From assembly GCA_021648425.1 (NCBI GenBank), contig JAKISV010000087.1, positions 1 to 11,364 of the forward strand: 11,364 nucleotides of DNA. The letters are read 5' to 3'. The stretch comes from Rhizobiaceae bacterium. GTDB taxonomy: Bacteria > Pseudomonadota > Alphaproteobacteria > Rhizobiales > Rhizobiaceae. The translations under genes and the position numbers were made by a program. The notes below the pieces were generated by a model, which had not been told where the DNA came from, ran no database searches, and saw only the letters and a program-made list of their open reading frames with translations. Positions 1-6,524 of the stretch are shown here, in pieces (position 1 is the first letter of the stretch; every line of letters starts with the position of its first letter).

Positions 1-1
1 C

Positions 2-265
2 TTCATCGCCTCATCAGCCGCCATGTGCGCCCTTGCCGCGCGACCCGAAGCTGCTGACTTTACAGTGTTTGCCCACCGCTCAAAAGAACCAGGCCATGCC
101 TTGATGATGAAGGCAATTGGCGCAGAACCATTAATCGACCTCGATTTGCGCCTTGGCGAAGGCACTGGCGCGCTGCTCGCCTTCCCATTATTGCGCAACG
201 CTTGCGCCATGCTGTGCGACATGGCAACGTTTGAATCAGCAGGCGTGAGCGACAAGGATGCATAA
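2..265 (+). CDS. cobT: CobT, nicotinate-nucleotide--dimethylbenzimidazole phosphoribosyltransferase (C-terminal part)
   Basis: This is the 3' end of a gene that begins left of the window; 87 codons and a TAA stop are visible. CobT transfers phosphoribose from nicotinate mononucleotide to 5,6-dimethylbenzimidazole, giving alpha-ribazole 5'-phosphate for the lower ligand of cobalamin. The visible part carries family signatures: an FAHRS..EPGH stretch (visible residues 23-32) and LRLGEGTGA (49-57). The glutamate of that second motif (visible residue 53) corresponds to the catalytic base Glu317 of Salmonella CobT. The remaining distance to the C-terminus (34 residues) is normal. The stop lies two bases before the TTG start of cobS, so the two genes are probably co-transcribed; CobS uses the dephosphorylated or phosphorylated product of CobT. 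The frame is open to the window edge, so any internal ATG (for example at 23) is not the true start. Confidence 0.95.
   Translation, partial: FIASSAAMCALAARPEAADFTVFAHRSKEPGHALMMKAIGAEPLIDLDLRLGEGTGALLAFPLLRNACAMLCDMATFESAGVSDKDA
254..258 (+). promoter_or_regulatory. Shine-Dalgarno sequence of cobS, supporting a TTG start
   Basis: AAGGA lies inside the last codons of cobT, nine bases before the TTG at 268. There is no in-frame ATG between the cobT stop and the conserved CobS N-terminus, so this ribosome-binding site is the main reason to accept TTG as the cobS initiation codon. Confidence 0.6.
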
Positions 266-267
266 CA

Positions 268-1047
268 TTGGAATGGTTGAAAAAACTCGTGCCCGATACC
301 GTGACAGCATTGCGGTTTTTCACACGCCTGCCTGTACCCAACGCGCCTCAACCCGGTGATAACCAGCCCTTAAAGCTGAATGAGGTAATCGCAGCTTTTC
401 CGCTTGCCGGGCTGATAATTGCAATCCTGCCTGCCTTCGTCTGGTACACAGGCAGCCAGTTTTTCTCCTCGCTTCTGGCCGCCTCGCTGGCAATTCTCCT
501 TGGTACATTAATCACCGGTGCCCTGCATGAAGATGGACTGGCAGACAGTGCAGATGGCCTGGGTGGAGCCACAACAAAAGAACGCGCCCTTGAGATAATG
601 CGCGACAGCGCCATTGGCACCTATGGCGCCACGGCTCTGATTTTTTCATTCGCCATTCGCATTTTTGCCCTGGCGTCTTTAAACCCCTGGCTGGGAGTTC
701 TGGCACTGTTCATGACCCACTCCACAGCCCGCGCATCAATAGCCATAGCCATTCACACGGCCCAATATGCACGAAAAACCGGGCTGGGCGAAAGCGTGCG
801 TGATGGGACCGCAAAAGATCAATTCAACATCATGCTGGCAATAACCCTATTCATTTCATTGATAATAACCCTGGCAAGCGGCAATATTGCCGGAATATTA
901 GCCCCGGCTTTAGGCATGTTTGCCGCCTGGTTATTGTTGAAATGGCTGATAGTGCGCCTGGGTGGTTATACCGGCGATGGCCTGGGAGCAATGGAACAGG
1001 TTTCGGAAATCTCCATTTTGATAGCGCTGGCGGCCTTGTGGTCATGA
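268..1047 (+). CDS. cobS: CobS, adenosylcobinamide-GDP ribazoletransferase (cobalamin synthase)
   Basis: CobS is an inner-membrane enzyme that joins adenosylcobinamide-GDP to alpha-ribazole (or its phosphate), the step that closes the nucleotide loop of cobalamin. The product is 259 aa, the usual family size. Conserved motifs are HEDGLADSADGLGG (residues 87-100, acidic residues expected to bind a divalent metal), MRDSAIGTYGA (111-121) and GGYTGDGLGAMEQVSE (232-247). Several hydrophobic segments are evident, at about 43-60, 68-86, 122-150, 188-203 and 207-228, fitting a polytopic membrane protein. It starts at TTG behind a good ribosome-binding site two bases after cobT, and its TGA stop overlaps the ATG of the next gene. 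It therefore belongs to a cobT-cobS-phosphatase operon. Confidence 0.95.
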   Translation: MEWLKKLVPDTVTALRFFTRLPVPNAPQPGDNQPLKLNEVIAAFPLAGLIIAILPAFVWYTGSQFFSSLLAASLAILLGTLITGALHEDGLADSADGLGGATTKERALEIMRDSAIGTYGATALIFSFAIRIFALASLNPWLGVLALFMTHSTARASIAIAIHTAQYARKTGLGESVRDGTAKDQFNIMLAITLFISLIITLASGNIAGILAPALGMFAAWLLLKWLIVRLGGYTGDGLGAMEQVSEISILIALAALWS

Positions 1048-1589
1048 TTTTCCTGCGCCACCCCACCCCCGACATCCCCCAGGGCATCTGTTACGGCCAA
1101 ACCGATATGGATATTGCAGAAGAAGGCCACGGCCAGATCATTCAGGCCTTGCAAGATACCCCGCCCCTCACCCGCATCATCGCCAGCCCGGCGCTGCGCT
1201 GCCGTAAACTTGCGCAGCAACTGGCCCGGCGCGACAATCTCACACTTACTTTTGACGAACGCCTTTGGGAAATGAACATGGGCGACTGGGAGGGCATTGC
1301 CTGGAAAGATATCGACCGTGAGCTGTCCACCAAATGGCTGAAAGATGCCCGCCATAACCGCACACCCAATGGAGAAAGCTTTGCCGATGTAGAAAAACGC
1401 GTTGCCCGGTGCATAGATGAAATATTAAATGATCCCGGTTTTCCCGATAATCAAACCGCCATCATCTGCCACGCCAGCCCCATCCGCGCCACCCAGATGG
1501 CCTGGGAAGGGTTATCGTTTTCGCAAGCCTTCGGTCAAACACCGCCCTATGCACAGCCAATTGTAATTACACCACCCTCAAAACAATAA
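1044..1589 (+). CDS. cobC: CobC-like histidine phosphatase (probable alpha-ribazole phosphatase)
   Basis: This is a 181 aa member of the histidine phosphatase (phosphoglycerate mutase-like) superfamily. The N-terminal LRHPTPD (residues 4-10) carries the phospho-accepting His6 preceded by Arg5. Arg52 in SPALRC, Glu76 in LWEMNMGDWEG (the likely acid/base) and His143 in CHASPIRA complete the active site. The YGQTD stretch after the RH motif is common in alpha-ribazole phosphatases. Placed directly after cobT and cobS, it most likely removes the 5'-phosphate from alpha-ribazole phosphate or from adenosylcobalamin 5'-phosphate. The superfamily is broad, so the substrate is inferred from context. 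I chose the ATG at 1044, which overlaps the cobS stop (ATGA) and puts the RH motif at the normal position; a GTG at 1038 is the alternative. The 3' end overlaps the convergent cbiB gene by 12 bases. Confidence 0.85.
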   Translation: MIFLRHPTPDIPQGICYGQTDMDIAEEGHGQIIQALQDTPPLTRIIASPALRCRKLAQQLARRDNLTLTFDERLWEMNMGDWEGIAWKDIDRELSTKWLKDARHNRTPNGESFADVEKRVARCIDEILNDPGFPDNQTAIICHASPIRATQMAWEGLSFSQAFGQTPPYAQPIVITPPSKQ

Positions 1590-2549
1590 GTACCAGATCA
1601 GTACGGCTCCCCAAAGCGCGTAACAGGCAAAAGAAAACACGACCATCGCCGCATTTATATCGCCAGCGCCCAGATTGCGCTTGCCCGCACCATTGATAAA
1701 TGCCTGAGAAACAGTATTCCCCTCATATATTCGCGGGCCGCCCAAAGCAAAATCGCAGGCTCCAGCCATCGCTGCTTCGGGCCAGCCCGCATTGGGCGAA
1801 CTGTGCAGTCCCGCATCACGCATGGCGGTGGAGATTGCCCGTCTGCCGCTTTCTATTCCGTTTGTAATCACCCCGGCCCCCGCTATCAAAGCCACAGAAA
1901 TGCGCGCCGGCAGCCAGTTCGCCAAATCATCAATCTGCGCTGCCACACGGCCAAAATGCAAATAGCGCTCATTCTTGTAACCAATCATCGAATCCGCCGT
2001 ATTGATCATCTTGTAAACAAGTAATCCGGGCAGCCCGAAAACCAGATACCAGAAAGCCGGGGCCACCACCCCGTCGCTGAAATTTTCCGCCAGACTTTCA
2101 ATCGCCGCACGACTGACACCGCTTTCATCCAGTGTGTGCGGGTTGCGCCCGACAATCATCGCCACGGCATTTTGTCCCCCCGCAAGACCCTCCTCACGCA
2201 GCGCCACAGCCACGGCCCCCACATGTTCGCCCAGACTTTTCTGAGCAAGGAATATCCAGATTATGGCAATTTCCAACAGCACACCAATTATACCACTGAA
2301 CAAAATCAAGGCGTCAAGCAGCCAACCCAGCAATGCTGCTGCTATAATCAAAGCCACAATAGCCACAGCCCCCATTCGCATGGTGCTTGCGGGATTATCA
2401 CTCGCTTTGTTCAGTGTTTTATCCAAAAAACTCACAGCCCGGCCAAACATCGCAACGGGATGAGGCAAAGCCTTCCACAGCCATTTTGGGTCACCAACAA
2501 ACCAGTCGAGTATCAATGCAAAAAACAACAGGACAGCGCCATCCATCAT
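1578..2549 (-). CDS. cbiB: CbiB (CobD), adenosylcobinamide-phosphate synthase
   Basis: CbiB is a membrane enzyme that attaches (R)-1-aminopropan-2-ol O-phosphate, or the corresponding amine, to the f-propionate side chain of adenosylcobyric acid. The 323 aa product matches the family length. Recognisable blocks are LDWFVGDP (residues 14-21) and PHPVAMFGR (29-37), then VGRNPHTLDESGVSRAAIES (133-152), LAENFSDGVVAPAFW (153-167) and KMINTADSMIGYKNERY (180-196). SSPNAGWPEAAMAGA (250-264) follows near the C-terminus. Hydrophobic stretches at about 4-17, 60-102, 162-180, 218-229 and 302-323 fit a multi-pass membrane protein. I used the ATG at 2549, which shares one base with the cobB stop and has GAGG five bases upstream; TTG at 2552 and ATG at 2546 are also possible. 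It follows cobB in the same operon. This is the CobD of Pseudomonas denitrificans nomenclature, not the Salmonella threonine-phosphate decarboxylase. Confidence 0.94.
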   Translation of the reverse strand: MMDGAVLLFFALILDWFVGDPKWLWKALPHPVAMFGRAVSFLDKTLNKASDNPASTMRMGAVAIVALIIAAALLGWLLDALILFSGIIGVLLEIAIIWIFLAQKSLGEHVGAVAVALREEGLAGGQNAVAMIVGRNPHTLDESGVSRAAIESLAENFSDGVVAPAFWYLVFGLPGLLVYKMINTADSMIGYKNERYLHFGRVAAQIDDLANWLPARISVALIAGAGVITNGIESGRRAISTAMRDAGLHSSPNAGWPEAAMAGACDFALGGPRIYEGNTVSQAFINGAGKRNLGAGDINAAMVVFSFACYALWGAVLIWYLLF

Positions 2550-3850
2550 CAATGCCTCACATCTATCAGATGCATATAAGAACCCATCACGTTGTCATCG
2601 CGCAAACCCTGCGCTCCCAGATTTTCGCCCAATGCATCACTGGCCTGAAACAAAGGTTCCCCCTCCTGCCTGATAATGGAGGTATAATGAAACTCATGAG
2701 CGTTGGTTGATGCACCGGCAAAAAATTCACCCTTCGCCTGCACCACCCGGTAGCCCAGATGTAATTGACGTTTTTTGAAACTTGTTTCCAGTTCTAAAAA
2801 CCCCAGCATTTTGTGCATTTTCCCCTCACTATCAACCAGCCCGGATCCCAACACCATAAACCCACCACACTCACCATAAATCAACGCCCCGCGTTTTTTT
2901 GCCTTAGCCATCTGCAAAGCAAAATTTTGTCCGCCTGCAATTTTTGCCCCATGCAGTTCGGGATAACCTCCAGGCAGATAAACCCCATCGCTGTCATTAC
3001 ACGGCCCTTCATCAGCCAAAGGCGAAAAGAAGGATAATTGCGCACCCTGCGAACGCCAGTCATTCAACAAATGTGGATAAATAAATGAAAATGCCTCATC
3101 GCGCGCAATGGCAATATTCTGCCCCGGCGGAGCCATGCAGGCCGTTGTTTCATTTTTGGGTGATTTTATCGGTTTGAAACAATTCTCCAGCAATTCCAGA
3201 TCGCAACCGGCAATAATTTCCCTGGCCGCCCCTTCTATGAATTCCTCAATTTCAGAAATTTCCCCCGCCTGCACCAACCCCAGATGGCGCTGAGGCAGTT
3301 TGAGTTTTTCACTTCGTTTCACAACACCCACCACCGGCACACCAATTGCCTCCAGCGCTTCGCGCAACATCAATTCATGGCGCACACTACCGACTTTATT
3401 GAATATTACCCCGCAAACATCAATTTCGCGGCCATGGTCACGAAACCCGCGCACCAGTGCCGCCACAGAATGAGACTGGCTCGCCGCATCAATCACCAGC
3501 AAAACAGGAGTATCCAATGTTCCGGCAAGTTCAGCCCCGCTGCCGCTGCCATCTGCCGCCCCGTCATAAAGCCCCATCATTGCCTCAATCAGTAAATGGC
3601 TGCCGCCTTGATTGTTCGCCAACTGCCCAAGCCGTTTTGCACTCATAGCCCAGGCATCAAGATTGACAGAAGGCGCACCACTGGCGATGGCATGAAACGC
3701 CGGGTCAATATAGTCCGGCCCGGCTTTGGCGCTGCGAACATCTATTCCGCGTTTATTAAGCGCGCGCAAAAGCGCCAGCGTCACCACAGTTTTTCCACTA
3801 CCCGATTGCGGCGCTGCAATCATCAGTCCTTTTTGCGGCAAACTAATCAT
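2549..3850 (-). CDS. cobB: CobB/CbiA, cobyrinate a,c-diamide synthase
   Basis: This is a glutamine-dependent, ATP-consuming amidotransferase that amidates the a and c acetates of (cob)yrinic acid. The N-terminal dethiobiotin-synthase-like domain has a P-loop, APQSGSGKT (residues 13-21), followed by KAGPDYIDPAFH (42-53). The C-terminal half is a class I glutamine amidotransferase-like domain with LPGGYPELHG (292-301), the Cys328 nucleophile in YGECGGFMVLG, HEFHYT (385-390) and His427 in GSYMHL. Its 433 aa is close to the CobB type of alphaproteobacteria. An in-frame upstream extension exists, but the ATG at 3850 is preceded by GAGGA at 3858-3862 and places the P-loop where the family has it. 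It is divergent from cbiD across 65 bases and coupled to cbiB downstream. Sequence alone does not say whether the substrate is hydrogenobyrinate or cob(II)yrinate; the cbiX, cbiG and cbiD neighbours point to the cobalt form. Confidence 0.95.
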   Translation of the reverse strand: MISLPQKGLMIAAPQSGSGKTVVTLALLRALNKRGIDVRSAKAGPDYIDPAFHAIASGAPSVNLDAWAMSAKRLGQLANNQGGSHLLIEAMMGLYDGAADGSGSGAELAGTLDTPVLLVIDAASQSHSVAALVRGFRDHGREIDVCGVIFNKVGSVRHELMLREALEAIGVPVVGVVKRSEKLKLPQRHLGLVQAGEISEIEEFIEGAAREIIAGCDLELLENCFKPIKSPKNETTACMAPPGQNIAIARDEAFSFIYPHLLNDWRSQGAQLSFFSPLADEGPCNDSDGVYLPGGYPELHGAKIAGGQNFALQMAKAKKRGALIYGECGGFMVLGSGLVDSEGKMHKMLGFLELETSFKKRQLHLGYRVVQAKGEFFAGASTNAHEFHYTSIIRQEGEPLFQASDALGENLGAQGLRDDNVMGSYMHLIDVRH

Positions 3851-3881
3851 ATGCCGGTCCTCACGGGTGAAAATTTCGCCA

Positions 3882-3909
3882 TTGCCTGAAACGACAGTTG
3901 TTTTATAAA
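3882..3909 (+). promoter_or_regulatory. Candidate sigma70-type promoter for cbiD-cobK in the divergent gap
   Basis: In the only real intergenic region, TTGCCT (3882-3887) and TATAAA (3904-3909) are separated by 16 bases, resembling -35 and -10 hexamers. Transcription would begin near 3915-3917, at or next to the cbiD ATG at 3916. The TTTATAAA core (3902-3909) is self-complementary, so it could also act as the -10 of a leftward cobB promoter; a weak TTCAGC on the minus strand at 3930-3925 would be its -35. This is pattern matching only. Confidence 0.35.
3889..3903. repeat. Imperfect inverted repeat between the proposed -35 and -10 (operator-like)
   Basis: AAACGAC and GTTGTTT flank a single central A, with six of seven positions complementary. 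The repeat fills almost exactly the spacer of the candidate cbiD promoter, where a bound regulator could act on both divergent operons. No regulator is identifiable from the sequence and a palindrome of this size can occur by chance. Confidence 0.25.
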
Positions 3910-3915
3910 CCACCC

Positions 3916-5016
3916 ATGGCTAAGGCTGAACGCAAACAGAAAAACACCGGCAAATTGCGCAAGGGTTGGACTACAGGTGCCTGCGCTACCGCTGCCACCA
4001 AAGCCGCCCTTAGCGCTTTGCTGAGCGGCGAGTTTCCAGACCCCGTTACTATTTCCCTGCCCAAAGGCCAAACGCCTGCCTTTGCCCTCGCATTTGAAAA
4101 AATCACCGCCAATTATGCCAGCGCCGCAATTGTCAAAGACGCCGGTGATGATCCTGATGTCACTCATCTTGCGTTGATAGAAGCGAAAGTTGAACACGCG
4201 CCAAAAGGCTCCGGCATCACCTTTCGCGCCGGAACAGGCGTTGGCACCGTCACCCTGCCCGGTCTGCCTGTCGCGGTCGGCGAACCCGCCATCAATCCCG
4301 TTCCCCGCGCCATGATGAGTGGCGTTGTTACCGCTTTGTGTAAAACCCACAATATCGCCCCCGATATCACCATTACTATCGCCGTTCGCGATGGTGAAAA
4401 ACTCGCTGCAAAAACCTGGAACCCGCGCCTTGGCATCATTGGCGGCCTCTCCATTCTTGGAACCACCGGCATCGTCAACCCGTTTTCCTGCTCCGCCTGG
4501 ATTAGTTCCATCCATCGCGGCATTGATGTTTCGCGAGCTACAGCCATTACCCACGTACTTGGCGCCACCGGCTCCACCTCCCAAAGTGCGGCCGAAAAAC
4601 TCTATGATTTTCCAGACACCGCCATTCTCGACATGGGTGATTTTGTTGGCGGTGTGCTCAAATATCTGCGCAAAAACCCCATTGCCAAAATCACGCTGGC
4701 CGGTGGTTTTGCCAAATTCACCAAACTCGCCTGCGGTGCGATGGATTTGCATTCCGGTCGCAGCCAGGTGGATATGGACTGGCTGGCTCATAGCGCAAAT
4801 TCGCTTGGCGGTGATGCCACACTTGCCGCCGATATCTCCAGCGCCAACACCGCCATGCAGGCGCTTGAACTGGCCCGGTCGGCAAATATCAACCTGCCGC
4901 AATTCATAGCCAAAAAAGCGCAAAAACAAGCCCTTGCCATCTTGCGCGGCGCGCCGGTTAGCGTAGAAGTAATCATCGTTTCGCGCACCGGAGAAATTCT
5001 CGCCCGCCATGGCTGA
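3916..5016 (+). CDS. cbiD: CbiD, cobalt-precorrin-5B (C1)-methyltransferase
   Basis: CbiD methylates C1 of cobalt-precorrin-5B with S-adenosylmethionine in the cobalt-early pathway; its fold differs from the other corrin methyltransferases. The 366 aa product has the family signatures. These are LRKGWTTGACATAATKAA (residues 14-31), KDAGDDPDVTH (74-84), GTGVGTVTLPGLPVAVGEPA (106-125) and INPVPR (126-131). Further on come NPRLGIIGGLSILGTTG (169-185) with IVNPFS (186-191), and GGFAKFTKLACGAMDLHSG (263-281). I took the ATG at 3916; an upstream TTG at 3898 keeps the frame but adds only six unconserved residues. No Shine-Dalgarno sequence is visible before the ATG, and the candidate promoter would start the transcript at about this codon. 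The 3' end overlaps cobK by 8 bases, so the two are probably translated together. CbiD is a marker of the oxygen-independent route. Confidence 0.95.
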   Translation: MAKAERKQKNTGKLRKGWTTGACATAATKAALSALLSGEFPDPVTISLPKGQTPAFALAFEKITANYASAAIVKDAGDDPDVTHLALIEAKVEHAPKGSGITFRAGTGVGTVTLPGLPVAVGEPAINPVPRAMMSGVVTALCKTHNIAPDITITIAVRDGEKLAAKTWNPRLGIIGGLSILGTTGIVNPFSCSAWISSIHRGIDVSRATAITHVLGATGSTSQSAAEKLYDFPDTAILDMGDFVGGVLKYLRKNPIAKITLAGGFAKFTKLACGAMDLHSGRSQVDMDWLAHSANSLGGDATLAADISSANTAMQALELARSANINLPQFIAKKAQKQALAILRGAPVSVEVIIVSRTGEILARHG

Positions 5017-5758
5017 ACCCACAAAAATTCTGATACTTGGCGGCACCCGCAATGCTCGCGATCTGGCTATCATGCTGGCAGAACATCCCCACCTGGATGT
5101 TTTGACATCACTGGCCGGGCGCACCGAGGAGCCCGACAGAACCTTTGGCAAAACCCGTGTTGGCGGCTTTGGCGGTGCCAGTGGACTGGCCGCATACCTG
5201 CGCAATGAGGCTATCAATCTGCTGGTCGATTCAACCCATCCCTTTGCCACCCGCATTTCACAAAATGCCGTCGAAGCAGCAAACGCTGTCGGCATCAAAC
5301 GCCTCGTTCTTGACCGACCCAGATGGGTTGAACAACCAGGCGACAACTGGATAAAATGCCAATCCATTGAAGAAGCCGCACAACAGTTGCCTTTGCACGC
5401 CACTGCATTCCTCGCTCTTGGCCACCAGTATATCGATGGTTTTTCCCACCGCGAAGATGTGCATTTTATTGCCCGCATGCTGGATAAACCAAAAACTCCG
5501 CTGCCTCTCAAAAATCTCGTACTGATCATCGCCAAGCCTTCCCACATCGCTGCTGAAGAGGCCGATTTATTCAAACGCCATGGCATCACCCATCTGGTTT
5601 GCCGAAATTCCGGCGGCACGCTGATATATGCAAAAATCAAAGCCGCAAGAGAATTAGGCCTGCCAATATATATGCTGCGCCGCCCACCGCCTCCCCCCGG
5701 CGAAAGTTTCGACAATATCGAAGATCTGGCGGCGAAAATCATCCGGCTTTATGCCTGA
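5009..5758 (+). CDS. cobK: CobK/CbiJ, (cobalt-)precorrin-6A reductase
   Basis: This NAD(P)H-dependent enzyme reduces a double bond of (cobalt-)precorrin-6A to give 6B. The product is 249 aa, normal for the family. It has an N-terminal dinucleotide-binding-like stretch ILILGGTRNARDLA (residues 7-20), VGGFGG (51-56), the hallmark DSTHPFATRIS (74-84), RPRW (103-106) and CRNSGG (198-203). Near the C-terminus is a proline run, RRPPPPPGE (224-232). The start ATG overlaps the end of cbiD by 8 bases; the nearest GGAG is about 15 bases upstream, so translation likely depends on coupling to cbiD. With cbiX, cbiG and cbiD nearby, the substrate is probably the cobalt complex (CbiJ role). The 3' end overlaps the convergent cobM gene by 20 bases. 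Confidence 0.94.
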   Translation: MAEPTKILILGGTRNARDLAIMLAEHPHLDVLTSLAGRTEEPDRTFGKTRVGGFGGASGLAAYLRNEAINLLVDSTHPFATRISQNAVEAANAVGIKRLVLDRPRWVEQPGDNWIKCQSIEEAAQQLPLHATAFLALGHQYIDGFSHREDVHFIARMLDKPKTPLPLKNLVLIIAKPSHIAAEEADLFKRHGITHLVCRNSGGTLIYAKIKAARELGLPIYMLRRPPPPPGESFDNIEDLAAKIIRLYA

Positions 5759-5768
5759 TTTTTTTTTT
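5735..5768 (+). terminator. Candidate intrinsic terminator of the cbiD-cobK operon
   Basis: AAAATCA (5735-5741) can pair with TGATTTT (5756-5762). An inner GGC/GCC pair (5745-5747 with 5753-5755) and a five-base loop lie within. The run of ten T (5759-5768) begins in the 3' arm and continues past it. The stem is AT-rich with a three-base bulge, so it may be weak. It spans the cobK stop codon and at the same time encodes the C-terminus of cobM on the other strand. Confidence 0.5.
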
Positions 5769-6524
5769 GCCTTTGTTGCGCAACACATGGGCATAGGCAG
5801 GATTATATAAATCCGAGTCACGAAAATTCACCTTGCCAAATACCGGCCCCACCATAATCAGAACCGTGCGGGTAATCCTGGCCTTACGCGCTTCATCTTT
5901 CATGCCTTCAAGTGTAGTTCGAATATAAAGTTCATCGGGCCAGGTGGCGCGGTAGGCTAAAACCACCGGGCAATCAGCCCCATAAAAAGGCTCCAGCGCC
6001 TCGCGCACATATTTGAGATTTCGAACGGACAGATGAATAGCCAGCGTCGCTCCCGAGCGCCCCAATATCTCAAGCTGCTCCCCTTCAGGCATCGAAGATG
6101 CCTTACCGCCAGTGCGGGTGATGATAATCGTTTGTGCAATTTCCGGCAGGGTCAATTCCGTATTCAATTTCGCTGCCACCCCGGCAAAAGCCGGCACACC
6201 GGGCACCACCTCATAGTCAATTCCCAGTTCATCCAGCCGCCGCATCTGTTCGGCCACCGCTCCATAGATAGACGGGTCGCCCGAATGCACCCGCGCCACA
6301 TCATGCCCCACTTTGCTGGCATCTGCCATATCAGCAATGATATCATCCAGATGCATGGGTGCGGTATCTTTCACCAGCGCATCTTTTGGCGCTGCGCGCA
6401 CAATTTCTTCAGGAACCAGCGACCCCGCATAAAGACAAACCTGACAGCGCTCAATCAACTTTAACCCGCGCACTGTAATTAAATCCGCAGCGCCGGGCCC
6501 CGCACCAATAAAATAGACCTTCAC
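5739..6524 (-). CDS. cobM: CobM/CbiF, (cobalt-)precorrin-4 C11-methyltransferase
   Basis: This is a tetrapyrrole (CobA/CbiF-type) SAM-dependent methyltransferase that methylates C11 of (cobalt-)precorrin-4. The 261 aa product shows the SAM-binding motif IGAGPGAADL (residues 6-15), HSGDPSIYGA (80-89), VPGVPAFAG (107-115), TRTGG (136-140), YRATWPDE (191-198) and the C-terminal SDLYNPAYAHV typical of CobM. It starts with GTG at 6524 inside a GTGA overlap with the preceding cbiG-cobJ stop, preceded by AAGGAGG seven bases away. It is the last gene of the leftward operon. The extreme C-terminus is basic (KGKKKIRHKAG) because it is coded by a run of ten A that doubles as the T-tract of the opposing cobK terminator. 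That run is a possible slippage or assembly-error point. Confidence 0.95.
   Translation of the reverse strand: MKVYFIGAGPGAADLITVRGLKLIERCQVCLYAGSLVPEEIVRAAPKDALVKDTAPMHLDDIIADMADASKVGHDVARVHSGDPSIYGAVAEQMRRLDELGIDYEVVPGVPAFAGVAAKLNTELTLPEIAQTIIITRTGGKASSMPEGEQLEILGRSGATLAIHLSVRNLKYVREALEPFYGADCPVVLAYRATWPDELYIRTTLEGMKDEARKARITRTVLIMVGPVFGKVNFRDSDLYNPAYAHVLRNKGKKKIRHKAG

Noticed and set aside
942..1043. Upstream extension of the cobC phosphatase into cobS
   Set aside because: The RH catalytic motif of this family lies within the first ten residues. The ATG at 1044 gives that, together with an ATGA overlap.
1562..1571. Perfect ten-base palindrome TGTAATTACA near the end of cobC
   Set aside because: It sits inside coding sequence at a convergent junction, has no partner repeats and lacks a T-run, so chance is the simplest explanation.
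3851..3913. Upstream in-frame extension of cobB by 21 codons
   Set aside because: The added residues are not conserved in the family, would fill the divergent promoter region, and the ATG at 3850 has its own GAGGA ribosome-binding site.
3851..3915. Possible AdoCbl riboswitch in the divergent gap
   Set aside because: The gap is only 65 bases and I see no conserved B12-box-like element; a riboswitch of this class needs far more RNA.
3847..5742. A 631-codon open frame on the minus strand opposite cbiD and cobK
   Set aside because: It lies antisense to two genes with clear family motifs, and its translation is low-complexity, Gly/Ala/Arg-rich and matches no family I know. It is most likely a by-product of codon bias.
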